Shown here: positions 20,496 to 29,131 of the stretch, in pieces | Position numbering within the stretch: position 1 is the first letter of the stretch | Layout of the letters: the number at the start of each line of letters is the position of its first letter | Source: Chlorobaculum parvum NCIB 8327 | Lineage (GTDB): Bacteria; Bacteroidota; Chlorobiia; Chlorobiales; Chlorobiaceae | Direction: 5' to 3' | Assembly (NCBI RefSeq): GCF_000020505.1 | Contig: NC_011027.1 | Location: forward strand, 2,092,001 to 2,156,000 | DNA length: 64,000 nt | The notes under the pieces: generated by a model | What the model saw: the letters and a program-made list of their open reading frames with translations, nothing else | What the model was told of the DNA's origin: nothing | Database searches by the model: none | Made by a program: the position numbers and the translations under genes

Positions 20496-21209
20496 ATGAA
20501 TCTCCAGACGATTCTCTTTTTCCTGGTGATCATCCCGGTCATGTTCTTCGGGATGCTCTTTGCGCTCATCCTGAACCTGTTCGATCCGACCGGTGACCGG
20601 TTTCATACCATGGCCGCCTGGTGGGGACGCTTTGCCGCAAAGCTGCTCGGCATTACCGTCACGGTGGAGGGAGAGGAGAACTACAACCCCGACAAGAACT
20701 ACCTGGTCGTCAGCAACCATGCCGGCATGGCCGACATTCCACTGATTCTTGGGGCGATAAAACTCAATCTGAGGTTTGTAGCCAAGGAGGAGCTTGGCAA
20801 GGTGCCGATATTCGGCCATGCGCTGAAATCGGGCGGCTATGTTTTCATCAAGCGTGGCCAGAACCGGGAGGCGCTGCAAAGCATGCTGAAAGCGGCCGAC
20901 ACGCTCAAAGCCGGGCGTTCGATTCACATCTTCCCCGAAGGCACGCGCTCCAAAACAGGCGACATCCTGCCCTTCAAGCGGGGTGCATTCATCATTGCCG
21001 AGAAAGCGAAAGTGCCCGTGCTGCCCGTAACCATTGTCGGCAGCAACCTCATCACTCCGAAAAAGAGCCTGAAAATCAACCACGGCACGGTGCGCATGAT
21101 CATTAGCAAACCGATCGATCCCGACCAGCACGCCAAAGCCGAAGAGTTGATGAAGGAGAGTTACAGAATCATCAGCGGCAATCTGGAGCAAGTGAACAAC
21201 GCCGCGTAA
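20496..21209 (+). CDS. plsC: 1-acyl-sn-glycerol-3-phosphate acyltransferase
   Basis: Membrane acyltransferase making phosphatidic acid. 237 residues. An N-terminal hydrophobic segment (~2-25) is followed by the catalytic motif NHAGMAD (H-x4-D, ~residue 74), a VFIKRGQNR block and FPEGTRSK (~145). Other lysophospholipid acyltransferase family members look similar, so substrate is inferred. It is the third gene of the thrB-thrC transcript by spacing, without obvious functional linkage. Confidence 0.88.
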   Translation: MNLQTILFFLVIIPVMFFGMLFALILNLFDPTGDRFHTMAAWWGRFAAKLLGITVTVEGEENYNPDKNYLVVSNHAGMADIPLILGAIKLNLRFVAKEELGKVPIFGHALKSGGYVFIKRGQNREALQSMLKAADTLKAGRSIHIFPEGTRSKTGDILPFKRGAFIIAEKAKVPVLPVTIVGSNLITPKKSLKINHGTVRMIISKPIDPDQHAKAEELMKESYRIISGNLEQVNNAA

Positions 21210-21218
21210 GAGTTGAAC

Positions 21219-21251
21219 CTGTAGCGGCAAGTTCGCAAACCACCGCTACAG
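21219..21251. terminator. Hairpin between convergent plsC and ribH
   Basis: A 9-bp inverted repeat CTGTAGCGG / CCGCTACAG with a 15-nt loop in the convergent gap. There is no T-tract on either side, so this is a possible factor-dependent or bidirectional terminator only. Confidence 0.4.
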
Positions 21252-21290
21252 CTCACCGAGGGCGACCGGGCGGCCACCCATTGCTAAACG

Positions 21291-21761
21291 TTATCCCAAC
21301 TGCTTGTAGAGATTGACCATCTCGATAGCCCCAAGCGCTGCATCAAAGCCTTTGTTGCCAGCCTTGGTGCCAGCCCTCTCGATTGCCTGCTCCAGATTCT
21401 CGGTGGTCAGCACGCCGAACGTAATCGGAATCATCGTTTCCAGTCCGACCTGCGCGATCCCTTTGGTCGCTTCGGCGGCAATCACATCGAAGTGCGGAGT
21501 CGAACCGCGGATGATCACGCCGAGGGTAATCATGGCGTCGAACTTGCCGGACATGGCAGCCTTACGGGTCACCGACGGCAGCTCGAACGCGCCGGGACAG
21601 CGGATAACCGTGATGTTGTCAGCCGATCCGCCGTGGCGCACGATGCAGTCGATTGCCCCTTCCACCAGCTTCTGGCCGATGAAATCGTTGAAACGCGAAA
21701 CAACCAGCCCGAACCTGATGCCCTGGGCGGTCAGCGTACCTTCGATATTCTGTACCTGCAT
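21291..21761 (-). CDS. ribH: 6,7-dimethyl-8-ribityllumazine synthase
   Basis: Penultimate enzyme of riboflavin synthesis. 156 residues from [13 protein letters not shown]; the frame extends upstream to 21833 but the added residues are not family-like. Key segments: [16 protein letters not shown] (substrate loop), [20 protein letters not shown] and [13 protein letters not shown], with the basic AGNKGFDAA near the C-terminus. Stand-alone leftward gene. Confidence 0.95.
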   Translation of the reverse strand: MQVQNIEGTLTAQGIRFGLVVSRFNDFIGQKLVEGAIDCIVRHGGSADNITVIRCPGAFELPSVTRKAAMSGKFDAMITLGVIIRGSTPHFDVIAAEATKGIAQVGLETMIPITFGVLTTENLEQAIERAGTKAGNKGFDAALGAIEMVNLYKQLG

Positions 21762-21846
21762 AATTGTGTCGTTGTTTGATTTGTAATTCCGATTATGAAC
21801 AGATGAGGTGGTATGGACAAAATTTGCCCCCATTCCTTATCAATTG

Positions 21847-22476
21847 TCAGGCGTATCCCATCATTGATTCAACAAGCTCGACGATGACGTGGCCTATGGC
21901 GATGTGGCACTCCTGCGTCCGATCTGCGCTTCCTGTGTGCGGAACAACCACGGCAAGATCGGCATGTGGGCGGATCGTGCCACCATCACCTCCGAGCAGG
22001 GCAAGGGTTTTCAACCCAAGCTTGCGCGCCGTTTGCAGCGCCTTCAGCACATTGGGGCTGTTGCCGCTGGTCGAGAGGCCGAGCAGCAGATCGCCCGGAC
22101 GTCCGTAAGCCTCGGTCAGACGCGAGAACACCTCATCGAACCCGAGATCGTTCGCACCCGCCGTCAGGGCCGAGGTGTCGGTCGAAAGCGCGATAGCTGG
22201 CAGCGCTGGCCGGTTCACCGAGCTGCGATAACGGATGGTCAGCTCGGCAGCCAGATGCTGCGCATCGGCAGCGCTTCCGCCGTTGCCGCACAGAAGCACC
22301 TTACCTCCATTCCGGAAGGTCTCGGCAATCATCGTGGCCATCGCCGCGATCACGTCGCTGTCGCGCCGGGCGACCGTCTCCTTGAGTCGGGCGCTGTAAA
22401 GCATCCGCTCGAGCACCAGCTCTTCGTAACGTCCGGAACCGCAGCTTCCCTCCGAACAGTTGCACTGCCTTGTCAT
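21847..22476 (-). CDS. gmhA: Phosphoheptose isomerase (SIS domain)
   Basis: Converts sedoheptulose 7-phosphate to D-glycero-heptose 7-phosphate for lipopolysaccharide core synthesis. 209 residues from [15 protein letters not shown]; a longer frame upstream overlaps the hemE terminator and hemE coding region and is rejected. The SIS core shows [19 protein letters not shown] and [15 protein letters not shown]. The Cys-rich first 13 residues (CNCSEGSC) are not part of the usual domain and might bind a metal. Confidence 0.88.
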   Translation of the reverse strand: MTRQCNCSEGSCGSGRYEELVLERMLYSARLKETVARRDSDVIAAMATMIAETFRNGGKVLLCGNGGSAADAQHLAAELTIRYRSSVNRPALPAIALSTDTSALTAGANDLGFDEVFSRLTEAYGRPGDLLLGLSTSGNSPNVLKALQTARKLGLKTLALLGGDGGTIRPHADLAVVVPHTGSADRTQECHIAIGHVIVELVESMMGYA

Positions 22477-22511
22477 GGCGTAACTGCTTTGTTGAAAATT
22501 TCTTGCAATAT

Positions 22512-22549
22512 AAAAAAAACTCCGCCTTGCAAGCACAGGGCGGAGTTTT
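22512..22549 (-). terminator. Rho-independent terminator after hemE
   Basis: Reading leftward, stem AACTCCGCC / GGCGGAGTT is followed by eight T. It separates hemE from gmhA, so gmhA needs its own promoter in the short remaining gap or read-through. Confidence 0.9.
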
Positions 22550-22571
22550 GAAAGCGAAATCGGGAAGGCGC

Positions 22572-23627
22572 TTAGTGGTACTTGGCGCTCTCTTCCTTGA
22601 CGAACTCGACGAGGCACTTCAGGTTTGCCGGATCGACGTCGGGCAGAATGCCGTGGCCGAGGTTGAAAACGTGGCCTGAGCAATCGGTGTGCTGACCGAA
22701 CTGCTTGAGAATCTTTGCAGCTTCCGATTTGATCTTCTCCGGAGTGCCGTAGAGCACCGTCGGGTCCATGTTGCCCTGGAGGCAGACGCGGTCGTTGAGC
22801 TCTTTGCGGGCCTTCGCGATATCGATGTTCCAGCCGAGGCCAACTGCATCGGCACCGGTGTCGGCGACGTCGGAAAGGATGGTGTTCATGTCTTTGGCGA
22901 AGACGATCACTGGAACTTCCGGATATGCAGCCTTCACGGCAGCGACATTCTGCTTGATGTACGGCAGAGCGAACTCGCGGTAGTCATCCTCGGAGAGCGC
23001 GCTTGCCCAGGAGTCAAAAATCTGGATAGCGTCGGCGCCGGCTTCGACCTGCTTGATGAGGTAGTTGCTGATGCAGGTGGTGATCTTCTGGAGAAGCTGG
23101 TGGGCCATCTGCGGCTCACGGTACATCATCTTCTTGGCGTTGGCGTAGTTCTTCGAACCGCCGCCTTCGACGGCATAGGTGAAGAGCGTCCATGCAGCGC
23201 CCGAGAAGCCGATGAGCGGCACGCGGTCGTTCAGCTCCTTCTTGGTGAGGCGGATCGCGTCGAACACGTAGCCGAGCTTCTCCTCGACGTCGGGATCGAT
23301 CAGCTTGTCGATGTCGGCCTGCGAGCGGATCTCTGGAGTCAGCTTGATGCCTTTGGACTCGATGATCTGCACATCCATGCCCATCGCTTCGTTCACCACA
23401 AGGATGTCGGAGAAGATGATCGCCGCATCCACGCCCATCAGATCGACCGGCTGAATGGTGACTTCACAAGCCAGTTCAGGCGTTTTGCAGAGGGTCAGGA
23501 AGTCGGTTTTTTCCCTGACTGCACGGTATTCCGGCAGGTAACGACCAGCCTGGCGCATTACCCAGATGGGAGTACGAGGGGTCGACTGCCTCTTCAACGC
23601 CCTGAGAAAAAGATCATTTTTGAGCAT
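22572..23627 (-). CDS. hemE: Uroporphyrinogen decarboxylase
   Basis: Decarboxylates uroporphyrinogen III to coproporphyrinogen III on the haem/bacteriochlorophyll route, so flux must be high in this organism. 351 residues. The N-terminal signature [17 protein letters not shown] (~residues 20-36) carries the substrate arginines, [17 protein letters not shown] is near 145, and the C-terminal [13 protein letters not shown] motif is intact. Monocistronic, with a terminator directly after it. Confidence 0.97.
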   Translation of the reverse strand: MLKNDLFLRALKRQSTPRTPIWVMRQAGRYLPEYRAVREKTDFLTLCKTPELACEVTIQPVDLMGVDAAIIFSDILVVNEAMGMDVQIIESKGIKLTPEIRSQADIDKLIDPDVEEKLGYVFDAIRLTKKELNDRVPLIGFSGAAWTLFTYAVEGGGSKNYANAKKMMYREPQMAHQLLQKITTCISNYLIKQVEAGADAIQIFDSWASALSEDDYREFALPYIKQNVAAVKAAYPEVPVIVFAKDMNTILSDVADTGADAVGLGWNIDIAKARKELNDRVCLQGNMDPTVLYGTPEKIKSEAAKILKQFGQHTDCSGHVFNLGHGILPDVDPANLKCLVEFVKEESAKYH

Positions 23628-23751
23628 GGAGTGCGATGATTAGTGATGTTGTGAAAAGAGCTGCCCCTCGGGCCGGACGGTGCCGGAAACCTTGCGGACA
23701 TTGATAAATCAGGTGCAAAAGTACACTTTTTCAGCCATTTATTAAAACAGA

Positions 23752-23775
23752 CAGGCGCCCTTAATAAGGCGCCTG
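23752..23775 (-). terminator. Probable terminator of the frdAB operon
   Basis: Inverted repeat CAGGCGCC / GGCGCCTG lies 15 bp after the HdrB-like stop. The leftward tail is T-rich (TCTGTTTTAATAAA) but lacks a clean T-run. Confidence 0.65.
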
Positions 23776-23789
23776 CGAGGCCCGATGGC

Positions 23790-24641
23790 TCAGGCCGTAA
23801 CGATATGCCGCTTGATGCCGAGCTGCCGTTCAGAGTATCCTAGTGCCAGGCCCACCATTTCGGAGAGATGATAGACCGGAATGGAGCCCTTGAGGCCATT
23901 CTGCTTGAGCGCCTTGGCCTGATAGCCGTCGAGCACGGTGTGGCAGAGCGGGCAGGGCGTGACGATGAAATCGGCCTTCTGCTCCATAGCCTCTCCCAGC
24001 GCCTCGGCAGCCACGTTGAGTGACTCCTCCTCGGCAACCAGCAGGGTGTGGAAACCGCAGCAGCGGTTTTTGTGGTCGTAAGGAATCGACTTGCCGCCAA
24101 GTGCTTCGAGCAAAAGATCGAGCGAGGTCGGTTCGAGCGGATTGTCCTTGCCGAGCACGGTAGAAGGACGGAGAATATGACAGCCGTAGAACGGTGCAAT
24201 CCGGAAATTCGAGAGCGGCTTTGTGACCTTTTTGCGGATGACATCGAGACCGACATCGTCGATGAGCACCCACAGCAGGTGGCGCACATCGGAGGTGCCG
24301 CGATACTCGAGCCCTTCCTCTTTGAGAATTTCGTTGACCTCTGCCCTCAGCTCGGCAGACTCATCGAGCTTTTTCTTGGCGGTTCTGATGGTCATCAGGC
24401 AGGTATTGCAGGAGACGATCAGGTCGAGGCCCTGCTTTTCGGCGAGAGCGATATTGCGGGCGTTGACCAGCGCGAACTGCTTGGGGCTCACGTAGTCGAG
24501 GTTGCTGCCGCCGCAGCAGACGCTTTCGTGCAACTTGACCATCTCTATGCCAAGATCATGCTGCCAGAGATCAATCGAACGATCGACCTCGCGGGTCATC
24601 GCTTCGTTGATGCAGCTCTGATAGTAGGCGTAACGCTTCAT
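23790..24641 (-). CDS. HdrB-like (CCG-domain) subunit of succinate dehydrogenase/fumarate reductase
   Basis: 283 residues from MKRYAYYQSC, with two cysteine-rich CCG domains: CCGGSNLDY (~residue 43) and CCGFHTLL (~185), each with partner cysteines (CNTCLM; CPLCHTVLDG). This is the heterodisulfide-reductase-B/SdhE type that replaces the membrane anchors SdhC/SdhD in type E quinone reductases. It starts 4 bp after the FrdB-like stop and ends the operon. In the reductive TCA cycle of green sulfur bacteria the complex should run as fumarate reductase; the electron donor is not deducible here. An in-frame upstream extension overlaps FrdB and is rejected. Confidence 0.85.
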   Translation of the reverse strand: MKRYAYYQSCINEAMTREVDRSIDLWQHDLGIEMVKLHESVCCGGSNLDYVSPKQFALVNARNIALAEKQGLDLIVSCNTCLMTIRTAKKKLDESAELRAEVNEILKEEGLEYRGTSDVRHLLWVLIDDVGLDVIRKKVTKPLSNFRIAPFYGCHILRPSTVLGKDNPLEPTSLDLLLEALGGKSIPYDHKNRCCGFHTLLVAEEESLNVAAEALGEAMEQKADFIVTPCPLCHTVLDGYQAKALKQNGLKGSIPVYHLSEMVGLALGYSERQLGIKRHIVTA

Positions 24642-24645
24642 ACTG

Positions 24646-25683
24646 CTATTCTCCGGATTTTTTTTGGTGATCCTTCGCCACATGGCTGGCCATCTCCTTC
24701 ATCTCCTTGCGAAGGGACTGAATGCCTTTTGAGGCTTTGACCAACGGCGGCGGCGGCGGGGTGCGTCGCTTGAGTATCATCTTGAAGGCCATCGGCAGCA
24801 GGTTCTTGAGCGTCCAGGCGATACCGTTGGTGCGGATCGGAAGGGTGGCTTCAACCAGCTTGCCCTTCTTCTCGATGTCATCCATGAAGGCTTCGGCATG
24901 ACGGGCACCACTGGTATCCTTGGTACCGCGGCGTTCGATAGCGTCCTCCCTGATGCCGTGAATGGCATCCATGATGGGGATGTTCTTGACGCAGGTCTCC
25001 TGGCAGCGATAGCAGTGGGTGCAGTCCCAAACACCGTGATCCTTGACAAGCCCGGCAAGCCGCTGTTCGTGAATGCCATCACGGGTGTCGGCGTTCATGC
25101 GATATGATTTGAGCAACACGACCGGGGAGACGTACTCCTTGTTGGCACGCAGAATGGTGCACTCCGAAACGCACGAAGCGCACAGAATGCAGTCGGTGGC
25201 CTTGTCGTAAGCCGAGAACTCCTCTTCGGAGATCAGGAACTCCTTCTGGCCCCACTGCTCCTCAGGCATTTTGGAGTCCACCCAGTTCGAGTGCTGCTTC
25301 ATCTTGCCGACCAGCGGATCCATCTCCACGACCAGATCCTTGATCAGCGGAAGGTTCCTGAGCGGCTCGATAGTGATGACGCCGGGCTCACGGGCCTTGT
25401 CAAGCTCATCCCACACCTGAGTGGTGCAGGCCAGCTTGGAAATACGGTTGATCCTCATGGAACAGGAACCGCAGATACCGGCCTGGCAGAACGCCCTGAA
25501 AGTCAGCGTCGAATCGACATGCTCCTTGATATAGTTGAGAGCCCTGAGCACGGTAATACCTTTTTCGAGCTTGATCGTGTAGTCATCGAAATAGGGCTTG
25601 CTATCCACCTGAGGGTTGAACCGGTGCACCCTGAAGGTGACGTCCCGACTCTCCTCATGATGCTGTATCGTAGAATCGCTCAT
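24646..25683 (-). CDS. frdB: Succinate dehydrogenase/fumarate reductase iron-sulfur subunit
   Basis: 345 residues. An N-terminal 2Fe-2S domain has CQAGICGSCSM (~residue 67), followed by two ferredoxin-type motifs, CILCASCVSEC (~168) and CTHCYRCQETC (~218). A ~100-residue C-terminal extension, basic and Pro-rich (RRTPPPPPL), goes beyond the usual 230-260 residues. Transfers electrons between the FAD subunit and the CCG subunit. It starts 14 bp after the flavoprotein stop. Confidence 0.92.
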   Translation of the reverse strand: MSDSTIQHHEESRDVTFRVHRFNPQVDSKPYFDDYTIKLEKGITVLRALNYIKEHVDSTLTFRAFCQAGICGSCSMRINRISKLACTTQVWDELDKAREPGVITIEPLRNLPLIKDLVVEMDPLVGKMKQHSNWVDSKMPEEQWGQKEFLISEEEFSAYDKATDCILCASCVSECTILRANKEYVSPVVLLKSYRMNADTRDGIHEQRLAGLVKDHGVWDCTHCYRCQETCVKNIPIMDAIHGIREDAIERRGTKDTSGARHAEAFMDDIEKKGKLVEATLPIRTNGIAWTLKNLLPMAFKMILKRRTPPPPPLVKASKGIQSLRKEMKEMASHVAKDHQKKSGE

Positions 25684-25697
25684 TGAATATCCTTCGG

Positions 25698-27401
25698 TTA
25701 ATAGGTTCGTTCCTGAAGCTCGTACTTGCCCATCGTGACCTCCTTGAATCCGATCTTCGGATGACCGCCTTCAAGAGTGTAGGTAGTGTGCTTGTGCCAC
25801 TTTTCGTCGTCACGCGTCGGGAAGTCGGTCCTGGTATGCGAACCGCGGCTCTCCTCTCGTACGAGAGCGCCGGCGGCCACTGTATCGGCCAGATCGAGCA
25901 TATTCTTCAGTTCAAGCACCTGAACCAGGTTGGTGTTGTAGATGTCACCCGTATCGAACACCCTGACGTGCTGGAAGCGCTCCTTGAGGCTGTCGATCTC
26001 CTCGATTCCTTTCTTGATCTTCTCCTCCACGCGGAAGATGCCGACGTTCTGGGCAAGCGTCTGACCAAGCTCTTCGCGGAGTGTGCCGTAGCGTTCGTAG
26101 TGGCCCTTGGGCTGCATGTAGCTTCTGAGCTCCTGCTCCTTCTCGTTCACCTCGGTCTGCGTAATGGTCGCGGGGTTGAAGTTGCGGGCCTCCTCGGCAG
26201 CCGTGCGTCCGGCGATGCGACCGAAAACGAGGATGTCAAGCAGCGAGTTGCCGCCGAGACGGTTGGCGCCGTGCACCGAAACGCAGCCGCACTCACCGGC
26301 GGCGTACACGCCCTCCATGACGGTGCGTCCCTGGTTGTCGGTATCGATGCCGCCCATCGAGTAGTGAGCCGTCGGTCGAATCGGAATCGGCTCGTCGATC
26401 GGATCGACGCCCTCGAAGTACATGCACATCTCGCGAATCTGCGGCAGGCGCGACTTGATGAGGTCGGCGCCGAGATGGCGGAGATCGAGATGCATGTATT
26501 TACCGGCTGGGCTGTCGAAGCCACGGCCTTCGAGAATTTCAGTTTCAATGGAACGGGAGACCAAGTCACGCGGGCCAAGCTCCATTTTGGAGGGAGCGTA
26601 ACGCGACATGAAGCGCTCGCCGTCGATGTTCACCAGATAACCGCCCTCGCCGCGTGCACCCTCGGTCACGAGCAGGCCGCTCTTGCGCAGGCCGGTCGGG
26701 TGGAACTGCACGAACTCCATATCCTTGAGCGGAATGCCCGCGCGGTAGGCGATCGCCTGTCCGTCGCCGGAATTACCCGCCGCGTTGCTGGAACGGTTCC
26801 AGTACATCTTGGCGTAGCCGCCGGTCGCAAAAATGACCGTGCGTGCTGGGAAAGCCTCGACCTTGCCGGTCTTCATGTTCATGGCGATCAGGCCGCGCGA
26901 ACGGCTGCCGTCATGGACGAGATCGAGCGCGAAATACTCGTTGAAGAAAAACACGCCTTTGCGCAGGCACTGTTCGTACAGGGTCTGCAGAATGGTGTGG
27001 CCCGTCTTGTCGGCACAGTAGCAGCAGCGCGGACGGCCGGCACCGCCGAACGGACGCTGGGCGATGGTCTTGTCGTCGAGCCTTGACCACGGCGTACCCA
27101 TGTTTTCGAGCTCACGGATGATCTTGGGAGCCTCGGAGCAGAGCACCTCGACGGCGTCCTGGTCGGCCAGATAGTCGCTACCCTTGATGGTATCGAAAAT
27201 ATGCATCTCGACGCTGTCGTCCTTGGCTGTGTTGGCCAGGGCCGCATTGGCGCCACCCTGGGCGGCCGAGGTATGCGAACGGTTCGGATAGACCTTCGAA
27301 AGCACGGCGATATTGAGACCCGGATTGGTCTTCATGGCCTCCATAGCCGCGTAAAGGCCGGCACCGCCACCGCCGACGATGACGATATCAAATGGTTTCA
27401 T
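25698..27401 (-). CDS. frdA: Succinate dehydrogenase/fumarate reductase flavoprotein subunit
   Basis: 567 residues starting MKPFDIVIVGGGGAGLYAA, the FAD-binding Rossmann motif. The histidyl-FAD loop is NRSHTSAAQGGANAAL (~residue 45). The active-site segment HPTGLRKSGLLVTEGARGEGG (~240) and HYSMGGIDTD (~345) are intact. Catalyses fumarate/succinate interconversion; in a reductive TCA organism the fumarate reductase direction is expected. ATG 27401 is used; an upstream TTG adds two residues. No SdhC or SdhD membrane-anchor gene accompanies it. Confidence 0.95.
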   Translation of the reverse strand: MKPFDIVIVGGGGAGLYAAMEAMKTNPGLNIAVLSKVYPNRSHTSAAQGGANAALANTAKDDSVEMHIFDTIKGSDYLADQDAVEVLCSEAPKIIRELENMGTPWSRLDDKTIAQRPFGGAGRPRCCYCADKTGHTILQTLYEQCLRKGVFFFNEYFALDLVHDGSRSRGLIAMNMKTGKVEAFPARTVIFATGGYAKMYWNRSSNAAGNSGDGQAIAYRAGIPLKDMEFVQFHPTGLRKSGLLVTEGARGEGGYLVNIDGERFMSRYAPSKMELGPRDLVSRSIETEILEGRGFDSPAGKYMHLDLRHLGADLIKSRLPQIREMCMYFEGVDPIDEPIPIRPTAHYSMGGIDTDNQGRTVMEGVYAAGECGCVSVHGANRLGGNSLLDILVFGRIAGRTAAEEARNFNPATITQTEVNEKEQELRSYMQPKGHYERYGTLREELGQTLAQNVGIFRVEEKIKKGIEEIDSLKERFQHVRVFDTGDIYNTNLVQVLELKNMLDLADTVAAGALVREESRGSHTRTDFPTRDDEKWHKHTTYTLEGGHPKIGFKEVTMGKYELQERTY

Positions 27402-27510
27402 AGACAATCGGAATTCCTTGCACGCCCGCCTCGGGCAGGCATGCTGGTTGGAAAAAGGGCTCGCCGTCCCCGCCTTTTGGCGACGCGGGACGAGTCAGCG
27501 AAAGGCAGCG

Positions 27511-27957
27511 TTACAGGGCGATATGATCGTCGTGCACCGGAAGCTCCTCGACGGCATGCAGCACATCAGCCATGTTGAGCACACCGATCACCTTGTTGTT
27601 GTCCATGATGGTGAGCCGCCTGACATTGGTGCGCTTCATCAGACGCAGAGCATATTTGATTCTCATGCTCGGATTGACGCTGATGATGGGTTTGCTCATG
27701 ATCTGGAAGACCGGAGTATTCCATGGATCGCGATGCACATCTTCACCGGGGTCGATCACTTTTTCGAGAATATCCTTTTCGGTCACGATGCCGTAGCAGT
27801 CATCTTCATTGCGCGGCAGAACAATAAGTCCGCTCTCACCGGTCTTTTTCATGAGCTGCAAAGCTTCAGCCACGGTGGAGCTGCCCTTGATGGTGTGGAA
27901 ATCCTTCTGCATAAGGGCGGAAACCGGAAGGGTCCGTAAGGTGATGAGCTGATCCAT
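27511..27957 (-). CDS. CBS-domain pair protein
   Basis: 148 residues with essentially only two CBS motifs (residues ~8-62 and ~78-135): [21 protein letters not shown] and [20 protein letters not shown]. Such Bateman modules bind adenine nucleotides and regulate a partner. It lies 110 bp upstream of frdA and ~190 bp downstream of the MBL gene, all leftward, so it could sense energy charge for the fumarate reductase complex; that is only positional inference. Confidence 0.85.
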   Translation of the reverse strand: MDQLITLRTLPVSALMQKDFHTIKGSSTVAEALQLMKKTGESGLIVLPRNEDDCYGIVTEKDILEKVIDPGEDVHRDPWNTPVFQIMSKPIISVNPSMRIKYALRLMKRTNVRRLTIMDNNKVIGVLNMADVLHAVEELPVHDDHIAL

Positions 27958-28149
27958 GTCGATATTCTCTCGTTTGAAAAAGACGGGCTGTGTCCCGTTA
28001 CATATTGCTTGAAACTGATCGCGCAGAAGCTACGAAAGTGTGTTCTGACGCAGGGTAGGCATGCTTCGGCAGAGAAAGCCCAAAAAAGCACTATCCTGTA
28101 ATATAATGGAATGAGATATGAAATAAAAATCAAGGCGACGGAGAAAAGC

Positions 28150-28797
28150 TCAGGCGATGCCGTGCGCTTTTTTGTAGGCAGCCCAGTTAGCTTTCAGGTC
28201 GATGAAGGCCTCGACATCGGGCTGAAGCAGGAACGGATTGCTCTTTTTTTCCTCGCCGATCGTCGAAGAGGGACGGGTGCCGTAGTCATGTCCGGGGAAA
28301 ACACGGAACTGTTCGGGCAGCGCCATCACCCGGTCGTGCAATGAGTGATACTCCTGCCTGGAATCTTCGTCGCTCCAGGTACCGCCGACCTTACCGACAA
28401 AGAGCGTGTCGCCCGTGAAAAGCGCATCTCCGGCCTGAATACAGATGGAGTCCGGCGTATGGCCGGGCGTGTGAAGAATGGAAATCGAGCTGTTGCCGAG
28501 AGGAAACACCGCGCCGTGCTGAACGGCGATACCGGTGAGCGGGCAACGGTCTCCGTAAAGAAGCACCCGGAGCCTGGTCAGGCGCTCGAACGCTTCGTTA
28601 CCGTTGGTGTGATCGCTGTGGCCGTGCGTCGCAAAGGCATAGCCGAGACACCAGCCCTTGCGGGTAGCGGTCTCGGCTACAACGTCGGGGGAAAAAGAGG
28701 GGTCAACGGCAAAGGCCGCTCCCGTCGCCTCATCGGCGCAAAGATAACCGAAGTTACGATCCCCTCCGGTTCTGATCTGTTCGACCAGCACTCCCAT
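28150..28797 (-). CDS. Metallo-beta-lactamase-fold hydrolase, ETHE1/persulfide-dioxygenase-like
   Basis: 215 residues. The metal motif is THGHSDH at residues 57-63. Further ligand segments are HTPGHTPDS (~110), FTGDTLFVG (~128) and FPGHDYG (~165). The run from YHSLHDRV through FPGHDY to TIGEEKKSNPF resembles the ETHE1 subgroup (mononuclear-iron persulfide dioxygenases) more than classic glyoxalase II, though the canonical GCGRTDF is replaced by GKVGGTWSD. Glyoxalase II is the alternative. Last gene of the block headed by the CsoR/CstR-like regulator, 11 bp downstream of the PII-like gene. Persulfide oxidation or another sulfane-sulfur role fits the regulator; O2-dependent chemistry would be odd in an anaerobe. 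Confidence 0.75.
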   Translation of the reverse strand: MGVLVEQIRTGGDRNFGYLCADEATGAAFAVDPSFSPDVVAETATRKGWCLGYAFATHGHSDHTNGNEAFERLTRLRVLLYGDRCPLTGIAVQHGAVFPLGNSSISILHTPGHTPDSICIQAGDALFTGDTLFVGKVGGTWSDEDSRQEYHSLHDRVMALPEQFRVFPGHDYGTRPSSTIGEEKKSNPFLLQPDVEAFIDLKANWAAYKKAHGIA

Positions 28798-28808
28798 GGC
28801 GGCGCTCC

Positions 28809-29117
28809 TCAGGCGGTCTTTTCGACGTTCATGAGGAAAGCTCTGGCCGGAAAGTTCGGCTCGACGGCGACCGGCTTGCTCTCAAGCTCCTCCATGATCG
28901 AGACGGCTTTATCGTCCTCAAGGATGGCGAAGCAGAGCGAAGAGTAGGCTCCGATCGACTCGTCAGCGGGCCACCAGGACTGGCTCTCGAAATCCGAGGG
29001 CTGGCAGTTGCAGCCCCGGATTGAGATATTGCTGAACATATTGACCCGGTGCTTTTTGAAGAGTTCCCGCACCAGAGGGCGGGTCTCTTCGTGGCCCATG
29101 ACCGCAAGCAATTTCAT
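28809..29117 (-). CDS. Small PII-like / RND-associated protein
   Basis: 102 residues, no signal peptide. The beta-alpha-beta pattern (MKLLAVMGHEETRPLVREL ... FAILEDDKAVSIMEEL) resembles ferredoxin-fold PII-like proteins (DUF3240-type) that accompany metal RND pumps. A GCNC motif near residue 37 could bind a thiophilic ligand. It lies 14 bp after the RND gene and 11 bp before the MBL gene, so it is cotranscribed. Function not established. Confidence 0.6.
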   Translation of the reverse strand: MKLLAVMGHEETRPLVRELFKKHRVNMFSNISIRGCNCQPSDFESQSWWPADESIGAYSSLCFAILEDDKAVSIMEELESKPVAVEPNFPARAFLMNVEKTA

Positions 29118-29131
29118 GGCGTGTACTCCAC

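Noticed and set aside
22477-22683. Extended N-terminus for gmhA
   Set aside because: Runs through the hemE terminator and into hemE; Arg/Pro-rich, unlike the family.
25683-27086. 467-residue open frame opposite frdA
   Set aside because: Antisense shadow; no ribosome-binding site or family motifs.
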